From assembly GCF_014356525.2 (NCBI RefSeq), contig NC_052506.1:34687564-34751563 (forward strand): a stretch of 64,000 nucleotides of DNA, in the 5' to 3' direction. The position numbers and the translations under genes were made by a program. Positions 13,285 to 25,387 of the stretch are shown piece by piece (positions within the stretch are counted from its first letter, which is position 1; the number at the start of each line of letters is the position of its first letter). The stretch comes from Nilaparvata lugens. Its lineage: Eukaryota > Arthropoda > Insecta > Hemiptera > Delphacidae. The notes beneath the pieces were generated by a model that worked only from the letters and a program-made list of their open reading frames with translations, did not search any database and was not told the origin of the DNA.

Positions 13285-14069
13285 CTGAAACAAAATGAAT
13301 GTCTGTACCATCTAGCGGTGATTGTACGAACTATAAACATTCATAATATATAGAGGGAAATTCAAAATGCCGGAATACTCTACATTATTTTAAGTTAGAA
13401 TGTAATACATTTTTAGAGGTACATAATTTTCTTGGAATTTATATTATTTTGATTATGAATGAGAATATTTATTTCTTACGATTATGTCACATAACATGAA
13501 GAAAAATAATATTATCTCAAAATACAAAACTATAATATTGATAATAATCTATTGAAATAATTGTAGGCAGTAATGTTTTATGTGCACTGTTATCAATATT
13601 GAGTTCAATATTGATGTATCCATGGAATTTCGTATTTTCCATTAGAATGATGGTGATAATCAAGAATTCTCACACTTCAATACCCTGGAATGTTCAATTT
13701 TTGTTCAAACAAAACAGATGGGCTTATAGATCGTTTCTAATTTGTACTAGTAGTTCTGTGAACAGTAGACCTCACGCAGTATTCTCATCCACAAGTACCA
13801 GATGTCAACTGTTTTAAATGTTAAAAACTCAGTTCACGTTTGAATTTGTATTCATATGATATAATTCATCCAGTTCCGTGATTATCTTTCTATCTGATGA
13901 AAATTATTTTTTTAGAATCAAAAATATTATAATTTCTCCAGCATTATTTAGTTCATTTGATTATTTTTAATCACCTATTAAATTAGTTTTTTCGAATGTG
14001 AGAATATTGATACTGATGGACACGCATAATAATACCATGACTGCAAAACAAAATATTGAAACCAAAGAC
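13285..14069. other. Fatp intron 1, first 0.8 kb at its 3' end: no gene seen
   Basis: AT-rich intronic DNA upstream of the exon 2 acceptor. The short plus-strand open frame at 13599-13817 has no recognisable features. Confidence 0.6.
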
Positions 14070-14295
14070 CTTTAAGCTGCGATAAGACCAAATTTATTAA
14101 CAAAATGTTAATAACTCAATCCTTATAGATTATATTAGATTGAACATAACTTATCATACACATGATGAACATGTGTGTTTGTCAACTTGCGTTCAATCTA
14201 ATAGAATCTATAAGGATTAAGTTATTAACATTTTGTTAATAACTATTAAGTTATTAACATTTTGTTAATAACTTTTGTGTAAACCCAGCTTAAAG
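14070..14295. mobile_element. MITE with long inverted repeats and an internal duplication
   Basis: Ends CTTTAAGCTG and CAGCTTAAAG are inverted. Inside them, ttaacaaaatgttaataact and atccttatagatt...attagattgaac on the left are answered on the right. The right arm carries an extra tandem copy of taagttattaacattttg. No coding capacity was seen. Confidence 0.75.
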
Positions 14296-14439
14296 ATGCA
14301 TACCTCTTCAAGGTCTTTGATTGAAACTATAGACCTTATACAAATACACTAATAGACTGGCTTCTCCACACATCTCTGTAATCACTTGTCAGCTGATTTA
14401 TGATGAATAATTCTATAGTCTGATTTTTACTCTAATATT

Positions 14440-14705
14440 GGCGTATGAAGGAGGCTCCTTTTTCCTTTTATATTATCCTTGAAATGCAAAATTTCCAAAA
14501 ACCTTGTATATACTTTGTATTGTACGTCGACGCGCAATTTAAAAAGGAACATGCCTGTCAAATTTCATAAAAATCTATTACCGCGTTTCGCCGTAAATGT
14601 GCAACATATAAATAAATAAACATATAAACATTTAAACATTAAGAGAAATGCCAAACCGTCGACTTAAATCTTAGACCTCAATCTTCGTTCGGTCAATTAT
14701 TGAGG
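14440..14705 (+). mobile_element. 3' end of an RTE-like non-LTR element or of a SINE that borrowed it
   Basis: The segment reads ...acatgcctgtcaaatttcat..aaaatctattaccgcgtttcgcc..gtgcaacatataaataaataaacatataaaca. A 'CCAAATTTCA-gaaaatc' pattern ending in a simple A-rich repeat is typical of RTE-clade 3' ends, as I know them. No open frame remains. The family call is by pattern only. Confidence 0.45.
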
Positions 14706-17700
14706 AAAATTGATCAGAATATAGTCATTGATTCAAATTGCTTTCGTTGAAATTTTATCGTAAATTAAGTAAAGGTATGTGTATTGATTTCAATTTTTTC
14801 AGATTGATTTCTAAAATGATGCAGATTTGAAGCCTAGCGAGAGACTCCCCAAGTTTATAGACATTTTTCACAAGTTTCATCAAACACCTATAGCTACATA
14901 CTATTGAAAACTAAAAATCTATATAAGTAAGTTAGTTTTCTATATTCATTGAGCTACAAATAAGCTGATGTTGTTGATGTTTTATGTCTGTATTGACTTT
15001 CTCCCCTAACAATCCTCTACGTGTATAGGGCAAATTTTGTTTGCAACAGGAAAACTGTCACTTATTACTGAACGAATTTTGTTCTCGACTGTCAACCGGT
15101 TTGAAATCATGTTGAAATATTTGTGGCTTTGGTTCATACATGGAACCACAAGTAACTTTGGTTGACATGTGGACTGGAAACTGGCCAAACAAAAATAATA
15201 AATAATTAATGTTCAAGTTGAGATGATCAGACTCTGATTAATGTTATATGACTGAGAAATAGGTATATACATATACGGTAGACAGAAAGATGTGAATTAA
15301 CTCACATTTATCATGGGTCCCTTATGATAAAACTCTCTGAAGAACCTTCATCTACTTTATTAGTACTGGATTTTGCAAATCAAGAGCTTCTATATTGGAT
15401 TTGTTTGCAATATATGAGGGATGGATATGGTAGCAGGCATATAATAAGAGAGGTAGATTTGACATGTCATGGTTCTTTACTCTTTTTAACTATAGTGTAT
15501 TGCAGGTATTACTTGAGATTAAAATGTTAAAATATCAAATTCACTATATATCAATATAATACTTTCTTATTTCGTAAATGATCGACAAATTTATCTCCCT
15601 ACTGTATTATTACCAACCATTAATATATTCCATTACCCTTATAATAATATTATATTATTATTATAAACATATTATGTTTTATATTGGACTGTTATGCTCT
15701 CAAAATTCATTAATTTATTCATTTATTTCTGAATCCGCTACAGTGAAATGAAAACTCTTTTGAATACAGGTGTATTGCATTTTTTGGATTAAGGTCAATC
15801 AGATCAGCAGATGCTCATTTTTCAAAACTCAGTGCCTCTCATTCTTAAACGCTCTCGTCAAGACATGGGATACAATGAATCTACTTCGATGATTTTCCTT
15901 TCCACCAATTTTATGATCCTTTATGTCCTCTATAAGCTCTAATGTTGTTTGTGCGTGCCTTTCATCATCATTTCTTCTACCTTTGAACTCTTTTTGTTAC
16001 AATATGGAAGAAGTGTGAACACGCTACCAGGTGAATTATTGATGCCAAAGCGATGAAAAGAAAAATGATATTCTTTGTTATGATAGGCTATGTGTGGAAA
16101 TTTTCATTTATCGATCAATCCTGATGAACTGCGCTCCTTTGAATTTTTTCACATCATCCTTATGTATTATTAATCTTAGATTGGAATAATATTGAATCAA
16201 TTTATCACATTTCAGGAGAGAACAAACAATTTTCCATCGATCAACATTTCATTGAATTAGAAATGCTTTTAACAGTGAACTTGGCTGAACCCAATGAGTA
16301 AATGGTTTGTTCAAATTTGTTACCGCATTGTTCAGTAATAACGTACTTCATCTTACACGAAAGCCCAAGCAGTTTTCTGAAGAAGCAAGATATTGATAAT
16401 TCGTTTTCACTTACTTTTAAATTTCCAACCCAATTAATTTGTTTTTAAAAGAATAAATGAAAATTAACTGCACATTAAGACCACTTACCTCTATTTTTTA
16501 CAAACTGTATCTAATGGTCCAGTATATAAGTTCACAGTGATTGTCATCAGTTTTTAAAAGTATCTAAATATTTTATAAAGATTAATATAGTACTTGAATA
16601 TACAGCAGATTAACAGATTTTGTAATCAGATTAAGTTCTAAAGATACAATGTAGGGCAGTAGAGCTGAGCTTTCTGCAATTGTGTATACGAATATAGTTT
16701 TTATAGTTCTATAAGAATCTTATATTCTTTAAACTTTTACTGCTACTTCAAGAATAACGCTCAACACAATCCAATAAGCTTTGAGTGGATTATTAACACA
16801 TGAGAAAATTATATGAGAAATCCATAATTATCTTTTTATCTATGAAATTGAATCCTATTGAACAGAATCATGCTTATTGATAGGGGTGTGAATGAAGACG
16901 GATAAACAATCATTTTAAGAAGATGGTGAAAAATTAGAGACTTATTATGTACCGGTATACCGTACTTACTGTCACTAATATTTATGTTATTACACGTTTT
17001 CCAAAATATTTGGATCAATTAAATCTTGAATTTAGCCTCCGGTCTACCAGACTCTTCAATGTCTAGAAGTCCTTTGAGGTTCAGCTGAAGTAAAGTAGGA
17101 AGTGGGAAACTTGATCACAGACAACGGATGAATTGCAATCGAGTGAAGTGCGGCTTTAAATGGCAGCCATTCGCCATTCACCATTCATTGAAGAGTGAGC
17201 AGTGAACAGTCGATCAACAATGAAAGCACCTACTGAACTTGACCCACATCTTCGCTTCTGCATTTAATTTCTCAGCTCAGCAAGGAGATCCACACTGTAA
17301 TACCTTGGATAATAATATGTTGAGCGCGAACCGGAATAAATCGCAAGTCAATGAACATATCGAATATATTTCTTGCCTTTTGATTATTCATCGAAAAAAA
17401 CATTGTCGTTATCACGATATTTGGAGGTTTGAGGCTACCGTATATTTGATTGCTGAAATCTCATTTTAGGCTTATTCCATCATGGAGGTCACTTAGTACA
17501 CTCAGTGTCGAAATTCAATGAACTCTAGTTCTGTAGAACTGGTACATTAACATCTCCTGAATTGCCCATAATAAAATTAAATGAATTTTTGAAATATAGT
17601 GTTGGATATCTATGTGATAACATGTGACATGAGTAGGTTTGACTGAATAATTAAAATAAGTTGTCTGCTGAATTAATTTCTTCAGAACCCTTCAAATGAG

Positions 17701-18382
17701 GCAGAAATAAGATGAATTTAAAATTATGAAAATTAACTACGATGAGTACCTACATATTTTTTAAAATTTTTGATATTAATAAAAATGACAGGGGTTATAG
17801 TTTTATGATGGTAGTTTGTAGGGTTGTAGTTTTTGATTACGGTATGATAGATTTTATTTAGCTGGGCTACATGTTTTATGAGTTTGAAAATCCTAAAATC
17901 TTTCGCCAAATATAAAAGCGAGGCTCGGATTTAAAAATTCTGATCAAATTTATAAAACTGAGTTTTAATTATTGAGCAATGATTTGTCTGATTTGAGTAA
18001 TGAGTGAAACTGAATGTGTTATTGCATAGCATTTAACACGGTTTCTGTATTTTTTTTTGTGAAAAACTGTGTTCAGGTTTCAGATTGTGCACCACTCTTC
18101 AACTGTATGAAGTGGTCAGATAACCTTAACATTGCAGAGAGTTTATTAGCTTTGGCTTATGTTTAGTATGCAGATCATGAACTACATTATCCGTTCACTA
18201 AGTAAAAGAAAGCATTCTACGACCTACACACTGTACAAAATAAATACAAAATGCACTCTGCATTGGTAAACTTATTTAGTGTGATGACTTTTTCCAATTT
18301 AGTTGGAACTTTTGTGATCCCATATTTAATCTGTTGAGTTTGTATGGTCAACTGCCTTCACTAATCATGTTATTCAATTATT
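14706..18382. other. Fatp intron 1: no gene seen
   Basis: AT-rich DNA with only short unremarkable open frames (for example 15324-15530 plus, 17239-17469 plus). A slightly less AT-rich patch is near 17100-17240. No exon or RNA gene could be supported. Confidence 0.55.
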
Positions 18383-18530
18383 AGGCCCGGTTGCACAAAA
18401 GACTGTTATTAGATTCTAATCATGATTAAAAAGTAAATATCAAGAGAACCAATCAGGGAAGCCTATTCAGAGAAGCCTTCTCTTATTGGTTTTCGTAGCA
18501 ATTAAACAGGCGTTTGTGCAACTGGGACAT
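18383..18530. mobile_element. Short MITE with GGCCCGGTTGCACAAA ends
   Basis: The left end ggcccggttgcacaaa matches in inverted form the right end tttgtgcaactgggaca. The interior is itself imperfectly palindromic (agaaccaatcagggaagcc / gaagccttctcttattggtt). Flanking tta/taa may be a target duplication. It shares interior sequence with the hairpin at 785-871. Confidence 0.7.
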
Positions 18531-20640
18531 AATCACTTAAATTGAAAATTTATAGCCTGAAATTTATCTAGAAGGCAGAGTACATAACTCATTTTCTGAT
18601 TGCATTACCAAGTAGTTTAAAAATTCACTGTTATATTATGCATACAAAACATGATGTATAATACGTGTGGTATATTTTATTTAGGTTTTGATTATTATAA
18701 AATTTTAATGATACAGCTCCTAGGATTAGTTTAAGATTGAGTTGTAATTAAAGTATCTAGTTGAGATGCAGATTATGTGATCAAAGGCAAAAGATTATCT
18801 TACCTAATATGAGGAAAACACTGGCTTTATAGACTTCATAGGTGTAAGTGCATATCGATAGAATAATCTTTGGTGTCAATATCTGAGAGGAGTGGTTTCA
18901 TAACACACATCGAACTAGAAATTCACAAAAAAGTGTTTATCTGTGCGTCATAATAAAAGAGCCTTAACATAATAGTTTCAACTTGCCAGTGAATATTAAT
19001 TTCATTGGTTTAAAAAATTATAGAACTTAAACGTTGTTCTCAAGCAGATTTCAAGTTTTTGTAGTGAGCACCTATTTTTAGCAGAGTTATGTGCATATAC
19101 TCTAGTGACGCATTAAAGTAATAATTGCTTTTACTCGTGTTTGGATTTAAGTTATTTGAGACAAATGTAATTTGAATGGCGTGGTAGTTTCAGGAATGGG
19201 TCGTGAGTCCTAAAAAATAATTACCATTGTTATAATACAATGATTATTATTATAAGTAGCCTATTGGTAAGATATTTGGAAAATTCACTACGTTACCTGT
19301 ATAGTAACACCTCGCTCTAATTGTAACGATGCAAAACACTTCAGTACAATAATTTTCATTATGAATCTTGGTTTTGAAGACTGTGTGGATAATATTCTAC
19401 CATCTTTCTCATTTGGAATCTTGCGTTCACCAAAAGTACTTCTTTGTAAAATAGATACAAAAATACTATATCCAAAGCCTTTCATGACAATAAAAATTGA
19501 AATTCGATTATAGAATTCTAAAAAAATCAATGTAGGCTATATATATTTGGTGAAACAAATATAGGTAAATTTTGCAAAAGAAGAATATTGCCAATAATAT
19601 TAAAATCTCAATATTACATTTATTCACTCGCATACACTTGACTTGATTTTTTTTTAATTTATTTATTATGAACATGAAAATATAATTATTATGTATTATA
19701 AATCATCAAAGGGATCACCTCATCTAATTAGATCAGTACATCTAATTTTCATGTAGTTTTCTTTAGAAAAAATAATGTCTTCTATTAACCAAATTGATCT
19801 TCAAACAGAGGAGCTCGAAAGAAATGAAACTACTTATTTTATCGATAGAGATTTATATTCATATTTAAATATTTAAAAAAATATCTGCCAAAACTATATA
19901 GACTTATTTCAAATCTTCCAGAATCATAACATTTTTCAGGGTTCTGAAAATGCTGGCAATATACACAGGATTAAATACTATGAACCAATCGATTTAAATA
20001 TTACCTTATTGGAACATGTCTCTATTACATTACATTGTCTCTTGATGTAACATTATTCGCTGATCTATACGCAATCTGAGTAATGATTAATTGCGTCGCT
20101 ATATCAATCATATAGGTAGGTAGTAATATGGAGACGAGAGATATATCAATCTTCTTTGACTCAATTTATTACGTATCATTTTTCTCCTTAGAACAATAAG
20201 CCTCACGAGGTGAGTATGGTAGGTCTAGGATAGCATGGATGGTGAAGGTATGCAACAACAAGACTCAATTGAACTGGCTCTCGAAAAGAGAAAGTACAGT
20301 AGAAAATGATAATCAGAATTCAGGATTTTTCAATAGGTCGATAGATAATGAAAATTATTCGAAGTTGGACAACCTTTCAAGCAACACAGAAAATTCATTG
20401 AAGATGAGTTGTTTCGTCTTTCATATTCAGTCAAGATCGAATATATATATTTAGCGTGAAGGTCAATCACCAACAGCATTAATCTCATAACAATTAGTGT
20501 GATCTATTGTTTTCTTCCGTTTATTTTCTAGTAATTAGGAAGATTTCTACCTTCTTCGTTTTTATTCCTCATATAATAAACTTATTTTTTAATAAATAAA
20601 ATGTTCGCCTTTTGTTAGCCAGCCAAAAAGCACAAGACAG
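18531..20640. other. Fatp intron 1: no gene seen
   Basis: AT-rich DNA with no supported exon. Open frames at 19288-19530 (minus) and 20239-20454 (plus) have no recognisable domain. Confidence 0.55.
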
Positions 20641-22280
20641 TCAATTGTTATAATGTCTGTTGTAATGTAAAAGGGGAGTAATAGTGCAGACGTCTATGAC
20701 ATTAGTCCTAGGATGCTTAAACTCAGTCTTGATTATATTATAGATCCTCTTACACACTTAGTTAATAGTTCAATCCTTGAAGGTGTTTTTCCACAAAGCT
20801 TGAAGATGAATAAAGTTTTGCCCACATATAAAAAAGGCTGTAGATCAGATTATAATAACTTTAGACCTATTAACATAACCACTACTGTTTCAAAAGTACT
20901 TGAAAAGGCTCTAAATGATCAAATTGTCGATTACTTCGAAAGAAACAATCTTTTCAACAATTCTCAGTTTGGATATAGGACTGGGAGAAATACGGTTAGA
21001 GCTGCAATTGATCTATACAGGGATTGTCTGAATTCTTTGGAAAACAAGAAATTTACTCAGACTAAATTGTTTGACCTGTCAAAAGCATTTGACACTGTAT
21101 CGCACAAATTGTTGCTAGATAAGCTTGCATTTTATGGCTTCCAGGAAAGATCTTTGAGACTGGTAGAATCTTATTTGGGGGATCGATTCCAGAAGGTTGT
21201 TTTTGAGGAATCTGAGTCACAGTATCTACCTGTCTCCCATGGTGTGCCTCAGGGTTCTATTTTAGGGCCTATTTTGTTCATCGTCTATATAAATGATCTA
21301 CCAACAATTGTAAACCCTCCAGTCAAAAGCTATTTGTTTGCGGATGTTCTGTGTGTTTTTCTGAGCTTTCCCACAGTAGTTTCATTGAGTCAAGCTTCCC
21401 AGGACTTGGCTGATTCGATCGAAAGCTGGTGTAATTCAAATTTATTATGTGTAAACTCTGATAAAGTTCAGAACTTGACTATCAGTTATAATAGAAGACT
21501 GACCATGAATGAGGAGAAAGAGGCAAAGTTTCTGGGCTTCACACTTGACACTTGCCTTAGTTGGTCCCAGCATATTGACATTGTTGCTAGCAAGCTGAAT
21601 AAGGGAGTCTTCTTAATTAGAAAACTGAGGTCATATGTCAGTTTGGATGTTTTAAAGGTGATTTATTATGCTCACATCCATTCTCATCTGTCATATGGCA
21701 CCATACTTTGGGGTTCCAGAGCTTACAGTGGTAGACTTTTTAGAATACAGAGGAAGGCTATCAGACTGATTTGTGGGCTTTCTAAGCGAGCACAGTGTGA
21801 TGAGCATTTTAAAATTCTGGGAATATTGACCTTCAATATTTGTTCAACAGAGCCTTATTTATGTTAAGGAGAATTTGGAGAAGTTTGTGGAGCAGGGGGT
21901 AGTTCATAGCCATAACACTAGAAATAGGGGTAATTTGACTACTTATCGGTATACCTATTCTAGTACACAAAAAACATTTTTATTTTTATCAATAAAATTG
22001 TTTAATTCACTTCCTGAAGATCTTAGAAATATGGAGAAAGGAACTTTTAAAATTCATATGAAACGTTTCTTAGCAGCTAACCCTTTAAACAAGATTGAAG
22101 ATTTTTATACATTAGCTAGGAATAAGTTGAAAATCAGGTGACATATTATCATAGGGTACTGATAGTGTAACTTACTGATGTAATATATTTTTATTTTGTA
22201 TATGTTGTATATATTTGACACTTGTATTGTATCTGATGACCTCAGATATTGCTGCAATAAAGATTCTATTCTATTCTAAT
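20641..22280 (+). mobile_element. 5'-truncated non-LTR retrotransposon (Jockey-like group)
   Basis: A reverse transcriptase with its C-terminal thumb region is followed by a short 3' UTR and a pentanucleotide tail (attct repeated near 22264-22279). The endonuclease and ORF1 parts are absent and coding resemblance starts near 20650, so the copy is 5'-truncated as is usual for LINEs. It lies in Fatp intron 1, antisense to the gene. No target-site duplication was recognised. The clade is a best guess from the RT style. Confidence 0.85.
20713..22141 (+). pseudogene. Inactive reverse transcriptase ORF of the LINE
   Basis: The first open stretch (20713-21867) shows RT motifs in order: NNFRPI near residue 48, FGYRTGRNT near 86, the first catalytic Asp in FDLSKAFD (residue 121) and GVPQGSILGP (177-186). 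The YADD-type box is FADV at 209-212, where the second catalytic Asp codon reads GTT (21346-21348). A one-base frameshift near 21828-21832 then moves the reading into the frame continuing to 22141 (V-Q-Q-S-L-I-Y-V-K-E-N-L, later NSLPEDLRN). The copy is therefore catalytically dead and broken, consistent with an old insertion. Confidence 0.88.
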
Positions 22281-23835
22281 AGGTAGTCTACATTAAAACA
22301 GTCATTTGAAGATTTGAACAAAACAAAACTGTCATTCTGAAGTAGTATAGACTGGAAAATGAAACATCAGTGAATCAAAGTGGAATATTATACTTTTTTG
22401 AAAACGTTTAGTAGAAAACAAACAAATAAGCATATTTATTATAATTTATTATCACATCCAAGAGGAATGTTCAGATATTGTTCGAGAAAAACGTACTATA
22501 AATCCCCGTAATACCTTTACTATACCAAAACCTAACATAATGTATTTTTCAAACTATGCTACAAAATTCAGCTTGTCCTTCGCAGTGAATGGAAAACAAA
22601 ACAAAGTGATCATAAAAATATAGTTACCGTATACCAGTTCGTGATTTGATGGTGGAACTATTATGAATGCTCTATCAACAAGTTTTATTATGCAGATACA
22701 AGGAAATGAGTAGAAACAAAACAAAAAACAACGAAAATCTCAGTATCTCACAATGAAAATAGAGAAGAGTCTTCTCTATAGATAATTTTATGGATGTGCT
22801 AATGTAAGACCATTCTTCGTTCCTCCAGTAGTAGCTTGGATTTTATGATGTTGCAGATTTGCTATTATCACAAGCTAATTACTGATATGCACATTATTAT
22901 TGGTCTTCCTGTCATCTGCTAATTATAAAAGTGTATTTCCAAACTATTCTGTATGATTCATCTTGGAGCTCCAAAATATTTTTGAAATGGTTGTTTGATT
23001 TTTCATTAAGGCAAGAGTGGTAAAAGTTGTTGAAAAATTGGCAAATAAGACACTCAGAACAAACAGGTAGAGTGGTTTACCTAACATTCAGAAAAATACT
23101 ATTTCAAGCCGTTACAAAAACAACGTTCGAATACTCCCTCCAAACCCATTAGAAGTTTCTGCGTTTGATTTACTTACTAGAATTATTTATTTTCATTTCT
23201 CATTGCTCCTGTACCACCAAAAATGTATTCACACAAAGGAATTGAATGTGGGTTGAAGGTTAAATGGAAATTGAAAGCTGCGTGGGAGTACAATATGAAA
23301 AGGAAATCTTATAGATTTAAAGCAGGAAGTGAGAATAAGAAACAATATTTTGAGTGTCTTCTTGCATAAATTTTTAGACCAATATTAAAATTTACCGCAT
23401 GTAGATTATTATATACCTATGCATATTGAGACCTATATTATTCATTGAAAAAAGGAATGACTTCACGGTGTATTATAATATTACTGTAATTTTAATGACA
23501 AATTTATTATTTGTACATCGTACAAAATGGAAGACATTGACAGTTTTCATGACTTTTTGTGTAATATTATTTTTTGCTATTAGTTAAAGCTTTCAAATTC
23601 CAAAGCGGATCCTGAAACCGATGAACTTTACTGAATAAGCAAGCTATTAACGACTCGATAATGAAGATTCAAGGTCAATGCCATGTTTGTCTTCTATACA
23701 ACGGTTTTCGAAAATTTGAAGAAGCATCAGTTGAAATGAGACGAATCGATGAGTAAATACAGTTTCAACTTCCTTTGTATTGTGTCAACAGTGATATAAC
23801 CTTTAAATGAACTGTTGAGTGTTGAACAACTTTGA
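22281..23835. other. Fatp intron 1: no gene seen
   Basis: AT-rich DNA after the LINE tail. No exon, RNA gene or bounded repeat could be supported. Confidence 0.55.
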
Positions 23836-24107
23836 AAATGTAAAATGAAAATAAAAATTTGATTTACGCACCTACTTCTTCAAAGTGCTGAATTAAATCT
23901 TATTTTATTTTTTATAAAATATATTCAAAACTGGAAAATGTATTACTGTGTACTATAAGGTGTTCAGGTTGGAATCTTGGATGGCCAAAAATGTAAAAAT
24001 GTAAAATAAAAATAAAAATTTGATTTACGCACCTACTTCTTCAAAGTGCTGAATTAAATCTTATTCTATTTTTTATAAAATATATTCAAAACTGGAAAAT
24101 GTATAGC
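23836..24107. repeat. Near-identical 110-bp direct repeat, 161 bp apart
   Basis: The segment from about 23836 to 23946 (atttgatttacgcacctact...actggaaaatgta) recurs at about 23997-24107 with one or two differences, separated by about 50 bp of other sequence. The high identity in AT-rich intron DNA points to a recent local duplication. Confidence 0.85.
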
Positions 24108-24171
24108 TTAGATAATCAGTCACACTTCCTAGTTTCTATTCTGAATTTGTGTATGAAATGAGCCAATGCTT

Positions 24172-24355
24172 ATAAGGTCTCTTCAAATTTAGCTACGCTG
24201 AAATACGTCCTATCTACAAATGCTAAATTCAAGCTACGAATCTGTCACGTTCACATCAGCGTAGCGTAGCTTTCTATATTGGCAGATTGAACGGCTACGT
24301 CTTCCACTAAAGACGTATTTCAGCGTAGCGTAGCTAAGTGTTAAGAGACCCTTAT
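24172..24355. mobile_element. MITE with AAGGGTCTCTT ends (about 180 bp)
   Basis: The left arm aaggtctcttcaaatttagc continues into tacgctgaaatacgtc. The right arm gacgtatttcagcgtagcgt continues into agctaagtgttaagagaccctt, an imperfect inverted repeat of about 40 bp. A GTAGC/GCTAC-rich interior repeats the arm motif. Flanking ttat/ttat may be the target duplication. Confidence 0.8.
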
Positions 24356-24885
24356 TCTCATCCAGATACAAACAAGTTTCCTATAGCTAGCGAGGAAAAT
24401 TACTCACACTTGGTCTACTGGGAAACTACCTTCTCTTTGTACTTTCCATACTTTTGTCCAGATGGAAAAAACTCATAAAACTATAACTGCCTATACGGTA
24501 CACAATTTCTCAATTTTTCAAAGAAAAATACATTGATGCATTCATCATTTAATTATATCCATTATTTGTGAAATGAAAGATTGATCACTATATTTATATC
24601 CATTTTTAAGGTAGGCTATAATTTATAAGGAATAATGTGAATTATGTGGGAGGGGAGTTTGAAATACAGTAATTTAAAATTAGCTTCTCCGGTACGGTAT
24701 CTTCCTCTTAGTTTTCTTCTACAACCACTCCCCTTTGTCTTACACTACTCATTATCAGAATTCTTCAATTCTTTCCCCCTCTTTACCCTCTCATTATCAA
24801 ATGACCCATCAACAATATTTCTTTACTTCTTCCACCTCTTCGTAGAAATTCTACTCTTGCTGTTATTTTCTTATTATTGTTAATT

Positions 24886-25387
24886 TTTTCTTCTTCTTCA
24901 CCTTTTTCTTCCTCTTCCTCTTTCTCTTATACTCCAATTCTTCCTCCTCCTCCTCCTCCTCCTCCTCCTCCCCTCCTCCTCCTCCTCCTCCTCCTCCTCC
25001 TCCTCCTCCTCCTCCTCCTCCTTCTTCTTCTTCTTCTTCTTCTTCTCTTCTTCTTCTTCTTCTTCTCCTCCTCCTCCTCCTCCTCCTCCTTCTTCTTCTT
25101 CTTCTTCTTCTTCTTCTTCTCCTCCTTCTTCTCCTCCTCCTCCTCCTCCTCCTCCTCCTCCTACTCCTCCTCCTCCTCCTCCTCCTCATCCTCCTCCTCC
25201 TACTCCTCCTCCTACTCCTCCTCCTACTCCTCCTCCTACTCCTCCTCCTACTCCTCCTCCTACTCCTCCTCCTACTCCTCCTCCTACTCCTCCTCCTACT
25301 CCTCCTCCTCCTCCTCCTCCTCTTCTACTCATACTCCACCACCACCTCCTCCTGCTTCACCTCCTCCTCTTCCACAATCTCCTCCTT
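24886..25387 (+). repeat. Polypyrimidine tract with (CCT)n, (CTT)n and a 12-bp minisatellite
   Basis: About 500 bp are almost purely C and T on the plus strand: CCT runs, CTT runs, then CCT again. From 25201 to 25308 the 12-mer TACTCCTCCTCC is repeated nine times without a mismatch. Open frames on both strands (poly-Ser/Leu/Phe/Pro, poly-Arg/Glu/Gly) are by-products of the repeat. In the Fatp pre-mRNA the tract reads as GGA and GAA repeats. Confidence 0.95.
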
